This document shows positions 15,653 through 23,984 of a stretch of DNA of 28,874 nucleotides, piece by piece. Each line of letters starts with the position of its first letter. Position 1 is the stretch's first letter. A program made the translations under genes and the position numbers. The stretch is from CAZMRQ01 sp964568795. GTDB lineage: Bacteria > Pseudomonadota > Gammaproteobacteria > Comchoanobacterales > Comchoanobacteraceae. The notes beneath the pieces were generated by a model. The model searched no databases, was not told the origin of the DNA, and saw only the letters and a list, made by a program, of their open reading frames with translations. Where the stretch lies: NCBI GenBank assembly GCA_964568795.1, contig CAZMRQ010000016.1:1-28874 (forward strand), in the 5' to 3' direction.

Positions 15653-16447
15653 ATGCATAGATATTTATTGGCTTTGTTCGTATGTATTCCTGTGTGGGCT
15701 GTTCATACAGTTGCGCAAGTAGGGCAGATGTATGTGACCAACTATGATGTAGATGCAGGCCTGAAAGTATTGAACTGGCTACAAGGTGCTGAATTTGATA
15801 GCAATGTAGCTCGTGAGCACCTTTTTCACCTTTACCAAGTAGATCAGTACGCGAGGCACTCACAAGGAGAAATCAGTGCTGAGCAAAAACAACAGGTTTT
15901 TGAGCATTTTGCTAAAAGCAAAAACAAAACATCAGATGAAATGCTTCAATATATAAAACAGGAAGGTTTTGATATCGAAAAGGTGCACTTTGTACTTGAG
16001 ACATCCGCCTATGAAAGAGATTTGGTTGTGCAACTGTACCGTGATGAAGTGACTCCATCCAGTCGAGATTTAGCTGACTACCGGTCGGAAAAACAAAAAC
16101 TTCAGCTTATTGACGCGCAGGCAATCATTGCGCAAGATAATAAGAAACTTTTTATTACACAATGGCCTAAGACCACGAGTGATGAACTAAAAAAAGTCAC
16201 GTTTACACAAACTCAGTTACAGCACCTGCCTGATGTATATCAAAAAACTGCACAAGGCATGTCAATGGGGGAGATTTCAAAGCCTTTTTATGCGCATGGC
16301 AATTACCATGTCTTGTATGTCACACATAAAAGTTCTTTGCCAACTGATGAGGCACTTAAACAAATGTACATGAACGAGCATTTGCACGGAAAGATGCCTG
16401 CTTGGCATGCACTGCTAGCAACTGACATGCCTGTTAAGACTTTTTAA
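15653..16447 (+). CDS. surA: SurA-like periplasmic chaperone, shortened
   Basis: A 264-residue protein where SurA is expected, between lptD and rsmA; SurA chaperones barrel proteins such as LptD in the periplasm. A signal peptide (about 1-21, HTVA|QV) is followed by a SurA_N-like helical region (about 22-145; YVTNYDVDAGLKVL, with TSDEMLQYIKQEGFDIEKV resembling the family's L-x-x-QG motif). Only one degenerate parvulin-type domain remains (about 150-250), recognisable by its ending MSMGEISKPFYAHGNYHVLYVTHK. E. coli SurA is 428 residues with two parvulin domains, so one is missing and catalytic activity is doubtful, though the chaperone function resides mainly in the N and C parts. GAGAT precedes the ATG. 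The stop overlaps the rsmA start by one base (TAATG). Confidence 0.82.
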   Translation: MHRYLLALFVCIPVWAVHTVAQVGQMYVTNYDVDAGLKVLNWLQGAEFDSNVAREHLFHLYQVDQYARHSQGEISAEQKQQVFEHFAKSKNKTSDEMLQYIKQEGFDIEKVHFVLETSAYERDLVVQLYRDEVTPSSRDLADYRSEKQKLQLIDAQAIIAQDNKKLFITQWPKTTSDELKKVTFTQTQLQHLPDVYQKTAQGMSMGEISKPFYAHGNYHVLYVTHKSSLPTDEALKQMYMNEHLHGKMPAWHALLATDMPVKTF

Positions 16448-17223
16448 TGGGAAGAAAGTTTGGTCAGCATTTTTTGCATGACCGTTATGTGATAAAAAAC
16501 ATCATTGATTCTTTTGAACCTTCGCAGTCTTCAGCCATTGCTGAAATAGGTCCAGGCAAAGGTGCTCTGACGCATGAGCTTGTGAAAATTTATTCAAAGT
16601 TAACTGTATTTGAAATTGATCCATATTGGGTGAAACATTGGCAATCAGAGTCAGCATGTCAGGTGGTAGCAGGGGATGTTCTTGATCAATCATTTTTTGA
16701 ATGCTTGCCTTCAGATGCCACTCAATGGTCGTTGATTGGGAATCTGCCGTATCAAATATCGGGTCCTTTCATGATTAAATGCATAGAAGAAAGAGACTCA
16801 ATTGCTTGTGGGTGGTTTTTATTGCAGAAAGAGGTGGTGGAACGGTGTGCTGCCGGTGTCGGCGAAGCAAGCTACAATGGCCTGTCTATTTGGCTACAGC
16901 GATACTATCATGTCAAAGCATGTTTTCAGGTGTCTCCTGGTTCTTTCAATCCCCCCCCGCGCGTGGATTCTCAAATGATGATGATCATGCCAAAAAAAGA
17001 CATACTGCCTTGTTCATCGGACCATCGCTTGCATCAGATTTTGCGTCTTGTATTTAGTTATCGTCGTAAGACTATGAGGCGAATCATCAAGCTGCTGTCT
17101 TTACAAATAGTGGATGATTCCCCTCCTTTTTCCTGGCAACAAAGGCCTGGGGATCTCACGGAGGAAGATTTTATTTGGTTGGTAGAGAACAGTCTACCGA
17201 TATCTGCCGGGGGCAGGATTTGA
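16447..17223 (+). CDS. rsmA: 16S rRNA dimethyladenosine transferase (KsgA)
   Basis: RsmA dimethylates two adjacent adenosines near the 3' end of 16S rRNA late in 30S assembly. The 258-residue product shows the expected motifs: GQHFLHD (6-12), the SAM-binding EIGPGKG (33-39), catalytic NLPY (99-102) and NPPPRVDS (168-175), and the C-terminal helical domain with YRRKTMRR. Its last codons read ISAGGRI, and the final 19 bases lie inside the tRNA-Thr gene on the other strand, so the C-terminus has been set by the tRNA sequence. Start ATG overlaps the surA stop, implying coupled translation. pdxA, often between surA and rsmA in gammaproteobacteria, is absent here. Confidence 0.96.
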   Translation: MGRKFGQHFLHDRYVIKNIIDSFEPSQSSAIAEIGPGKGALTHELVKIYSKLTVFEIDPYWVKHWQSESACQVVAGDVLDQSFFECLPSDATQWSLIGNLPYQISGPFMIKCIEERDSIACGWFLLQKEVVERCAAGVGEASYNGLSIWLQRYYHVKACFQVSPGSFNPPPRVDSQMMMIMPKKDILPCSSDHRLHQILRLVFSYRRKTMRRIIKLLSLQIVDDSPPFSWQQRPGDLTEEDFIWLVENSLPISAGGRI

Positions 17224-17278
17224 ACCTGCGACCAACTGATTACGAATCAGCTGCTCTACCGAGCTGAGCTACACCGGC
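17205..17278 (-). tRNA. tRNA-Thr (CGU anticodon)
   Basis: The minus strand reads a full cloverleaf of 74 bases: acceptor 5' GCCGGTG, D arm GCTC...GAGC, anticodon loop TTCGTAA giving anticodon CGU, T arm GCAGGTTCAAATCCTGC, and discriminator A at 17205. The acceptor pairs with CCCCGGC with one mismatch, U6 opposite C67. CCA is not encoded. Its 3' end overlaps the last 19 bases of rsmA on the plus strand. CGU reads ACG codons and is normally dispensable when a UGU isoacceptor exists. Confidence 0.93.
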
Positions 17279-17416
17279 TTGATTTTCAGTATAGGAAGCA
17301 TGGTTATTTAAGTCAATAGAGTTATGCTTTGGCTTATTGATAGTGTCTTAAAATAATAACGGTATTTTTTTTCTGCTGATTTTTGTCATTATTGATAAAA
17401 ATGGGGGAGGACTGTA

Positions 17417-17824
17417 TTGCGATTAAGAGCATTTTCAATGATGGAACTTGTAGTGGTATTGGCAGTCATGAGCATTCTTACGCTGATTGCTGTGCCTAAC
17501 TACCGCCATATTATTGGTCGATTCCAATATCTGGAGATACTCCATGAGTTAGCTCCATGGCGTATTCAAGTCGAAATGTGTTTTTGGCAGAATGGATCGT
17601 TAGATAGCTGTTCTTCAGGGTCTGGTGGAATTAATGAGTTTGATACAGGACATTCTATTGAATCGTTAGACGTTGCTCAGGGCTATATAACAATTGCTCC
17701 GCGTGCACGCCGTGGTTTGAGTACAGACGATCAATTAGTGATGGCTCCTTATATTGATCAGCAGGTACTTAAGTGGCGTTATGAGGGTCCAGCGGTGGAG
17801 CAAGGCTATGTCCAGCAGTCTTGA
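17417..17824 (+). CDS. Type IV pilin-like protein (PilE/PilA type)
   Basis: A 135-residue prepilin. The short leader MRLRA is followed by FSMMELVVVLAVMSILTLIAVP, the classic hydrophobic N-terminal helix with Glu at +5. The position before the cleavage site is Ala where nearly all pilins have Gly, which could slow or prevent processing. A cysteine pair (CFWQNGSLDSC, about 54-64) resembles the early disulfide of PilE-like pilins such as those in Francisella and Legionella. The C-terminal half is short. The start is TTG 17417, supported by a very good GGAGGA site at 17406-17411. The end overlaps the ATPase start by 17 bases, so this pilin and a motor ATPase are in one operon. Confidence 0.8.
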   Translation: MRLRAFSMMELVVVLAVMSILTLIAVPNYRHIIGRFQYLEILHELAPWRIQVEMCFWQNGSLDSCSSGSGGINEFDTGHSIESLDVAQGYITIAPRARRGLSTDDQLVMAPYIDQQVLKWRYEGPAVEQGYVQQS

Positions 17825-18611
17825 GTGGCCAGAATGGTTGCAGTGTTATATCTGCAGTGAATTGACAGACATTCATCTGATGGGTGGTGATGTGATCGAT
17901 TGCCGTATACGTTGCCAGGGCACTTGTCAGGTGTTAGCTGTTGATAAAGATAGCATAGAGAGATTTATTCATATATTGTTTTGGGCATGTGGCTTTACAT
18001 CGCATAAGCATGAAAGCTATTTACATGCGCAGATCACTATCTCAGGAGATGAGGTGCGCGTGAGTTATGTGCCTGTAGTGACCGGAAAACGTTTGTGTTT
18101 GCGCATCCTTCACCCATTAATAGAGTATGAGTTGCCAGTGGGTCTGATGCCTGATTTATGGGCAGGGTGCATCCTTATTGTGGGTCAAACAGGTGCTGGG
18201 AAAACGACTGAAGCATACAGGATATTAAGCCGTGTTGCACCCTATTATGTGGTGTTGACAATTGAGGATCCACCCGAGCAGTCTCAGCAGTATTGTGCGC
18301 AAATAGAGTTGAATGATGCTGTCAGTTCGAGGGATCTTCTCAAGGCAGTACTCAGGCATGATCCTGATGTGATCTTTATAGGAGAGATTCGTGATCGAGC
18401 TTCTGTCGATTTATTCCGTAATTGGATGCTAACTGGTCACGCAGTTATCACGACTATGCATGCAAAAAACATAGACGAAGCGTGGGATCGGTTAGTGTAC
18501 CTCGGTTTTCCAGCCATATCCAGGCATTATATTGAGCGCATTGTGGTGATGAAAGGGCATCAGTCATCATCGTATTATTGGGACCAAAAATGGTGCTTAG
18601 ATTGCTCTTAA
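17808..18611 (+). CDS. PilB/GspE-family ATPase, N-terminally truncated
   Basis: A 267-residue secretion ATPase for type IV pili. It contains Walker A GQTGAGKTT (about 124-132), an Asp-box like segment ending in IEDPPE, Walker B region RHDPDVIFIGEIRD (about 176-189) and a His-box LTGHAVITTMHAKN. The wording DPDVIFIGEIRD fits PilB/GspE, but those are usually about 570 residues with an MshEN domain and a tetracysteine metal site; both are missing, and even PilT is about 345. An N2-like beta region remains in residues 1-110. I start at ATG 17808 (GGAG seven bases upstream) inside the pilin frame; an earlier in-frame ATG at 17754 lies well inside the pilin. Whether it still drives assembly is unknown. 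Confidence 0.8.
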   Translation: MSSSLEWPEWLQCYICSELTDIHLMGGDVIDCRIRCQGTCQVLAVDKDSIERFIHILFWACGFTSHKHESYLHAQITISGDEVRVSYVPVVTGKRLCLRILHPLIEYELPVGLMPDLWAGCILIVGQTGAGKTTEAYRILSRVAPYYVVLTIEDPPEQSQQYCAQIELNDAVSSRDLLKAVLRHDPDVIFIGEIRDRASVDLFRNWMLTGHAVITTMHAKNIDEAWDRLVYLGFPAISRHYIERIVVMKGHQSSSYYWDQKWCLDCS

Positions 18612-18624
18612 GTAGGAACAATAC

Positions 18625-19275
18625 TTATTTCCAGGTATACTTCAGTCCTAGAGATAGACTTGTGCTTTGTGGCCCTGATAATCCGAGCATGCTGTTTTTG
18701 AGATGTTTGATATAATAGTGGCTATAAATGGTCCAATCAGCATATTGATATGCTAGCCCAAAATGTGTGCGCAGTTTAATATTTTTAAAATTGTTATTAG
18801 CTTCATCATGTGGGAAGAAGAAAAAGAAATCTTCGCTGAGTTCTGCTGAAACTGTATGTTGTTTGCTCGTATAGAGGTCTGTTTTTATTCCAAATGGAAG
18901 GAAGGGTTGGTTCTTTGTTATAGTGTTAGTGCTATTTCTTCTCGAGTAAACACCCAGACCAATGTATGGTTCTACACGTATTTTACCTAGATATGTACTG
19001 CTTAGGATGTTAAAAGTGATCTCTGAAAACCGAAGTTTTTGGCCACTTTTTAATCGTTGATGTTGAAGAGAAGTCTCAAATTTTGTCTGACCTATGAAGT
19101 TAGAAAAAAGATTTCTCGATAGGGCCACCATGGCTGTAGCCGTTGATTTTTTTTCAGTGAATGTGCCGCTGACATTCTTATCTGAGTGGTGTTGGGTCAT
19201 ACTACTACCAACCTCAATCTGAAACCCATGGCAAGTTATGCTCAGGGCTGCCAAGAGAGAAAACAGTATTTTCAT
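18625..19275 (-). CDS. Small outer-membrane beta-barrel protein
   Basis: I do not recognise a named family. The 216-residue product has a signal peptide (residues 1-17/18, ending SITCHG|F) and then alternating strands separated by polar loops: IRVEPYIGLGVYSRR, HFGLAYQYADWTIYSHYYIKHL, SLSLGLKYTW. This pattern is that of an 8-10 strand OMP, although the last residue is Lys after Trp rather than a terminal Phe. A run of five Phe (about 150-154) is odd but may be a strand. A promoter with TTGACA lies directly upstream. It sits, with the large gene behind it, on the opposite strand between the two halves of a pilus gene block. Confidence 0.6.
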   Translation of the reverse strand: MKILFSLLAALSITCHGFQIEVGSSMTQHHSDKNVSGTFTEKKSTATAMVALSRNLFSNFIGQTKFETSLQHQRLKSGQKLRFSEITFNILSSTYLGKIRVEPYIGLGVYSRRNSTNTITKNQPFLPFGIKTDLYTSKQHTVSAELSEDFFFFFPHDEANNNFKNIKLRTHFGLAYQYADWTIYSHYYIKHLKNSMLGLSGPQSTSLSLGLKYTWK

Positions 19276-19301
19276 AAATCGTATTCCATATCGCTAGTTT
19301 G

Positions 19302-19329
19302 AGGATAGTCGCTTTTTCGCTAATGTCAA
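19302..19329 (-). promoter_or_regulatory. Promoter of the small OMP gene
   Basis: On the minus strand a perfect TTGACA (19329-19324) and TATCCT (19307-19302) are spaced by 16 bases, about 27 bases before the start codon at 19275. Confidence 0.6.
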
Positions 19330-19391
19330 CTAAGAATCAATAAAGGCCAAGGCGCTTTTCATGAACAACCTGATAGATTCCACTTCATTGC

Positions 19392-22300
19392 TTAGCTGGC
19401 ATCACTGTATTGAGTGGCATACTGAGTATGAAGACCCGACACGACGCTTTTTAGTTGATTTGGGGCCTGAATATCAGAGATGCCTGAAATCCCACTTGGC
19501 CAGCAGGGAGTAGGTTGTCCCAATGTGAATGAATAAGATGATACATGTGTATTTTTACACTTTGTATTGCTCAATTCCATTAGTGGTTTAAAAGAAAAAA
19601 GTTTTTGACATGTATCTTTTATTTTTGTCAAAGAGCACGCAAATAGAAAGGAATGAAAATCAGCATTGTGCGCGTTGAAAGATGCTGAATGAATTTGTTG
19701 CAGAAACAGCGCTAGAATGAGTCTGAGTTTTCGCGAGATTGCCATGTCTTTTTCTAGCCAGGTGGCTATATCAACACGGGTGTTGTCTGTATCTATGCTT
19801 TGGCAGTATATGGACAGGCCCTGTTGGTGGTAGCACCGCTCTCCCACTGTGAAATCAAAAAACGGTGCATTATAAGAAATGCAATGAGAGAAAGGTCGGT
19901 GCCATTCAGTGCGGCAACCGTTGCCGTCTTGAGCTGGCAGTGTCGTGGTTTGATAGTCCCTTTCCCTGACCCAATATAAATAGTTCTTATGAGGTGTGTT
20001 TAGGTAATCAATGGGGATATTGCCAAGTTTGAAACGGAGTGCTGAGGGTTCATGTTTTTGAGCGCTTTGCTCCCAACACACACTACCTGTCGGCTGTTGC
20101 GAGTGGGACATGAGCGAGAGCTGTTTGTTAGCGATTATAATATACACATCCAATTCCCGTTGTGGGACATTATATGGACCGTAAATGTGCTTATGTGTGT
20201 TTTGTAATATGTCATAACTACACATGTAGAGGTCTCTGTATACCATGCTAGTGTTGTCTAACACCGTTAGCAAGTTAACATGGCTATACGGGAGAGGCCC
20301 TTCCCGTCGGACAGGGTGGGACACCGTTGACAGACAAGCAATCATATATTTTCTTATTTGATGAGGAGTCTGATCATTCATGATATCCATTGCATCTGTG
20401 GTTGAGGTTGGGTGTACAAGCACTTTTCGGTCAGAGGTTCGATGGTCCGGTGTCGTTTGTTTCAAGTGTACTACCCCATTGATACAGTTCAGTTGAAATT
20501 GTTGGTTTACGTACGAGAAGTTCATATGGCATTCTGTATTATAGCCAGGGGTCATGGCCATGTATTGTGATTTTTTTTCTTGAAGATAACGGTATAAAGT
20601 ATCTTTGTTGTTCAGCAAAGTAGATAGATGGCGGTGTCTATTGATTATGAATGTTAGAAACAAAAAAACATCAATGTATTTGTGAAGTTGTGGTTGTCTT
20701 TCCGTACCAATCGTCAAGCGCAGGGTTCCCATCACTGGATTAATACTTGAAAGACCAAAGCCTATACTCATCCGCTGGCTTATTGGAGCGCCTATCTGAC
20801 TACATAGCGGTTGAATAAAGTTCTGTAAAATACGTTTAGAGAAACCTTCAATGTTAGTTGTATTATATTGGAAGGCACTGTCTCCAACTGTAAGGAGTCC
20901 TTCAAGGTTAAGTGCCACGTAGCATGCGCCTTCATCATTGCTTAAGGTCAGTTGAAAATGATTGTTGTTAAGTAACTCCAGTTGACGTTGGTGTGCGACT
21001 ATTTGTTGATAAACATAATGAACGTTCTGGCGAATCACCTGAATGTAGGATTCAACGAGGGGGTAACAAGAAGCAAAAAAATACCTGGTGCACTCACTGA
21101 CATGTATTTCTTTTTTGAGCGCAGTGGCAGTATCGTGTGATTTCCAGAAAGTGCCTTTGTTAATTACAATAAGAATTCCTGCACTGCGTTTATCTAAACC
21201 ACATGCAAACTTAGTGAGACTCTGTACCAACATAAGAGAGAGATGTTCTGATTCAATGAGTGGGCGTGCGCATTCTATAAGCTCGTTTATCTCGTCGTCT
21301 TGATCTGCATTAAGCGTGATATCAACAACGAGAGTGCGTTTTTTTTCCGGCTGTTGTTCCCATCTTTGTAAAAGAGCAGGAATATTGTGAGAAAACTGGG
21401 TTTGTTCGACAACATTATTGGGGTGAAGCTCGGTATAGATAATATCGCAATTCTCGCTAACATCATCAAGAGACTGCAAAGTACACACAGTCTTATCCGC
21501 TTTGTTTATTTCTTGTATGCGTCTAAGCCATTCATAATAGCTTTGTGATGTGACACCAATTTTTGCCTCAGCCAGGTATTGATCAATCACCGACAGTGTT
21601 AGATCATAAGCTTGTAAGGCATAGGGTGTGAGTACCGTGTCAATGTGATAGTCTGGCATCTTGTTGTTAAAGTTTTCCCAGATTTTCTGTTCTATATCCA
21701 TGCGATCATATTGTGCTGTTAGAAGGTCTAGTTCAGTTATATGCTGACAGGCTCTGATAGCTTGCGGCAGGTTGCCATTTTGGTATGAGTCATAAAATAG
21801 TTGGCTATATTCCAGTATGTCATTTATGAAGATTTGCAGCAATTTTTGATGCGGGTGATCAGTGAAGTCTTGCTCGATAAAATGCAGTATGTATTGAGAG
21901 TAGATATTGTAGGGAGAAATAGTTATCTGACGTATTGAATCAACTTGTTGTGTTAGTTGAGAAAAGTCAATGACAGCAGAGGCATCTGTGTTTGCACTGC
22001 AGGCAGGCAATTTGATAAATGCCTGTTGGCTATAAGTACTATAATCATTCAGAAATGCAGAAGTTTGTTGTGTATCAAAGAAAAGTTTTGGGAATTGGCG
22101 TAGTATGCCATCGATGACACTGATTGGGTCAAGAAGGTATCCAAGATTATAAAGAAGTTGATTAACCCTTGAAGAGATTTGGCGGCGTTTTTTGTTTTTT
22201 TTTGGTAGATCATCATTTTCACTAGGCAGATGACCGAGGTAGACATTGAGGTAGACAATTTGCTGGCTTTCTTCAGAGCCTTGGTCAACAAAGAAAAAAA

Positions 22301-22835
22301 CAGGGGTTGTATTTGATTTTTGGAGTTGAGTATGTATGGTGTCAATAGTTTCATGGGCTGCTGTTTCCTTCGTCAATGGGGTGTCTTGAATTTCAATCCA
22401 TACCGAGTTGGATGAAGTCGGGGGGCAATCCCCTTTGGCCAATTGTTCCATGTCTCTTAGTTCGACATGACGCGATATATTCTTAACAAATGTACGGCGA
22501 TTGATAGCCCAGGTTAAAAATTGTTTCTTTCCTATTGGCAGCAAGTCATGACTGCCCTCTGGTTTTAAACCTTTTTCATTTTGATAATAGTGTATAAGTA
22601 TTTCAGCTAGAGCAGATTGGTTTGATCTGACATAGCTGTGTCCTTCGGATTTTTGAAAGGGTGATGTGGCGTAATTGTACTCATCTAGCTCTTGTATACT
22701 GAAGTTAGCATTAAATCGAGCGTAATCCAGCAGGTATTGTTGACAGCGCCTTTTTTGGTCATCATTCAGTGAGTGTTGAGAGCTTAGGATGTTTGTGTAG
22801 GCTTTGAACCATTTCTTATGTTTATCATGAGGCAT
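19392..22835 (-). CDS. Large protein with a diverged PLP-dependent enzyme-like domain (1147 aa)
   Basis: I do not recognise the whole protein. Its middle (about 400-750) resembles the cystathionine gamma-synthase/Cys-Met group of fold-type I PLP enzymes. In order: SENCDIIYTELHPNN (about 460-474) at the EtpsNP-like motif, TLVVDITL (about 501-508) at the VDnT-like motif with Asp505, QSLTKFACGLDKRSAGILIV at the S-x-T-K...G-x-D...aG motif with Lys542 as the candidate Schiff-base lysine, and, about 130-150 residues later, SIGFGLSSINPVMGTLRLTIGTE resembling the family's C-terminal LRxSxGxE. The N-terminal 400 and C-terminal 400 residues are of unknown kind. No signal peptide or membrane segment is seen. 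Start 22835 is chosen because the -10 of a good promoter overlaps the upstream ATG 22865; AAGAAG precedes 22835. Size and isolation suggest an accessory gene, perhaps an effector. Confidence 0.7.
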   Translation of the reverse strand: MPHDKHKKWFKAYTNILSSQHSLNDDQKRRCQQYLLDYARFNANFSIQELDEYNYATSPFQKSEGHSYVRSNQSALAEILIHYYQNEKGLKPEGSHDLLPIGKKQFLTWAINRRTFVKNISRHVELRDMEQLAKGDCPPTSSNSVWIEIQDTPLTKETAAHETIDTIHTQLQKSNTTPVFFFVDQGSEESQQIVYLNVYLGHLPSENDDLPKKNKKRRQISSRVNQLLYNLGYLLDPISVIDGILRQFPKLFFDTQQTSAFLNDYSTYSQQAFIKLPACSANTDASAVIDFSQLTQQVDSIRQITISPYNIYSQYILHFIEQDFTDHPHQKLLQIFINDILEYSQLFYDSYQNGNLPQAIRACQHITELDLLTAQYDRMDIEQKIWENFNNKMPDYHIDTVLTPYALQAYDLTLSVIDQYLAEAKIGVTSQSYYEWLRRIQEINKADKTVCTLQSLDDVSENCDIIYTELHPNNVVEQTQFSHNIPALLQRWEQQPEKKRTLVVDITLNADQDDEINELIECARPLIESEHLSLMLVQSLTKFACGLDKRSAGILIVINKGTFWKSHDTATALKKEIHVSECTRYFFASCYPLVESYIQVIRQNVHYVYQQIVAHQRQLELLNNNHFQLTLSNDEGACYVALNLEGLLTVGDSAFQYNTTNIEGFSKRILQNFIQPLCSQIGAPISQRMSIGFGLSSINPVMGTLRLTIGTERQPQLHKYIDVFLFLTFIINRHRHLSTLLNNKDTLYRYLQEKKSQYMAMTPGYNTECHMNFSYVNQQFQLNCINGVVHLKQTTPDHRTSDRKVLVHPTSTTDAMDIMNDQTPHQIRKYMIACLSTVSHPVRREGPLPYSHVNLLTVLDNTSMVYRDLYMCSYDILQNTHKHIYGPYNVPQRELDVYIIIANKQLSLMSHSQQPTGSVCWEQSAQKHEPSALRFKLGNIPIDYLNTPHKNYLYWVRERDYQTTTLPAQDGNGCRTEWHRPFSHCISYNAPFFDFTVGERCYHQQGLSIYCQSIDTDNTRVDIATWLEKDMAISRKLRLILALFLQQIHSASFNAHNADFHSFLFACSLTKIKDTCQKLFSFKPLMELSNTKCKNTHVSSYSFTLGQPTPCWPSGISGISDIQAPNQLKSVVSGLHTQYATQYSDAS

Positions 22836-22863
22836 AGCAAAACTTCTTATAATTAAAGAAGGC

Positions 22864-22891
22864 ATTGTATCTGTATTTTCATGAATTGCAA
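22864..22891 (-). promoter_or_regulatory. Promoter of the large PLP-like gene
   Basis: On the minus strand TTGCAA (22891-22886) and TACAAT (22869-22864) are spaced by 16 bases. The -10 ends inside the in-frame ATG at 22865, so translation is likely from ATG 22835, about 20 bases after the predicted transcript start. Confidence 0.5.
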
Positions 22892-23030
22892 GTGTTTTCT
22901 CAGGATAGCTTATCGAAGTTCCTTTAAGTTTAATTCACCTAAAATAGGTTTTATTTGATGAATCTATACTATTTGTTCACATGCCATGTTTTTTATTGGT
23001 GCTCTGCCAAGGGGGAAAACAACGGTATTG

Positions 23031-23058
23031 TTGACAGTGTCACTTTGTATCATAGTAT
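23031..23058 (+). promoter_or_regulatory. Promoter of the pilC-like operon
   Basis: TTGACA (23031-23036) and TAGTAT (23053-23058) are spaced by 16 bases, about 20 bases before the pilC-like ATG at 23079. This gives the second half of the split pilus block its own promoter. Confidence 0.6.
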
Positions 23059-23078
23059 GTTAAATCTGGATTAAATAG

Positions 23079-23984
23079 ATGATAATTGTTCTATCTGCTT
23101 TAAATAAGCGTTTTTTCTTATTTTTCCTAACAAGGGATAGTGCAGAGATTCTTTCAGAAATAACCAAACTTAGCAACTTAAAAGTCATGATGACATTTTG
23201 TTTGCCTCATTCATTTGCATCGAGGCAGTCGAGAATATTAAATCAAACTATCTCGGATGCTGGCGGTGAAACATCACAATTTGCTATTTTTTTCCAGTTG
23301 TTATGCCAAAAAGGATTTCAATTACATCAGTGGGTGTATTTTTACCATACACCTCATTCATTGCCAGCGCGCTATTTAAGTATAGCAAACCCACCTATTT
23401 ATCATACATGGCAGCAAGCGTGTCGTTGGGAGCTTAAGTTGGAGAAAAAATCCAGCCAATTAAAAAAGAAATACCTTGTTCATCCTTTCTTACTGATGCT
23501 TGTTCAAGCGAGTTATATGGTCGTTTTGTATTGCTGCAGTCCGGATATTTTATCTGTCACAGATCTGTTATGTGTGGCTGCTGCAGCAATGACACTAATT
23601 CTTGCTAAAAGCCGCATTCTATTCTATTTTTCTAATATATTATGCTATAAAGGCCGCTGCCTGACGCACATCAAACTGGTTTGGTTCTTATGTTATGGCG
23701 TGCATGCCCAACTGGGTGAACTGGGATTAATTGGGCAAAAGTGTGAACAGATGATTATGCAAGGGACATCTGTGTCTGCTTACCTTAAGATGCATGGTTT
23801 TGCGGGCAATACGGCTAAACAAAAAAAGCAGCTGATCGCACGCATGACTGAACATTGGCTGTTGCGTTATGAGTCCTTACTTAAAGTTTCATGCTTACTT
23901 ATTTATATGCAGGTCATAACGAGTGTTGTATCTTATTTTTCGAGTTCGCAAACTCAGGTTTGGCAGTTGATGGATTTTTCGTAG
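23079..23984 (+). CDS. PilC/GspF-like inner-membrane platform protein, shortened
   Basis: A 301-residue protein assigned mainly by its place before a prepilin peptidase, coaE and zapD, the pilC slot. The topology fits: a cytoplasmic N-terminal domain (1-135), two membrane segments (about 136-153 and 160-180), a second cytoplasmic domain, and a final membrane segment (about 266-288). The last hundred residues follow the GspF pattern (TEHWLLRYESLLKVSCLLIYMQ matching the E-x-L..L..LLEP..I region). Standard PilC is near 400 residues, so both cytoplasmic domains are reduced, and sequence motifs are worn. The start at 23079 follows an in-frame TAG immediately and a good promoter 20 bases upstream; the ribosome site is weak. 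Confidence 0.55.
   Translation: MIIVLSALNKRFFLFFLTRDSAEILSEITKLSNLKVMMTFCLPHSFASRQSRILNQTISDAGGETSQFAIFFQLLCQKGFQLHQWVYFYHTPHSLPARYLSIANPPIYHTWQQACRWELKLEKKSSQLKKKYLVHPFLLMLVQASYMVVLYCCSPDILSVTDLLCVAAAAMTLILAKSRILFYFSNILCYKGRCLTHIKLVWFLCYGVHAQLGELGLIGQKCEQMIMQGTSVSAYLKMHGFAGNTAKQKKQLIARMTEHWLLRYESLLKVSCLLIYMQVITSVVSYFSSSQTQVWQLMDFS

Noticed and set aside
18609..18627. Hairpin TAAGTA/TACTTA between the ATPase and OMP genes as a bidirectional terminator
   Set aside because: Six AT-rich pairs with a short T-run only; too weak to call.
22049..22354. 101-codon minus-strand ORF inside the large PLP-like gene
   Set aside because: Alternative frame of the same strand within a continuous 3.4-kb gene; treated as a shadow, not as evidence of a frameshift.
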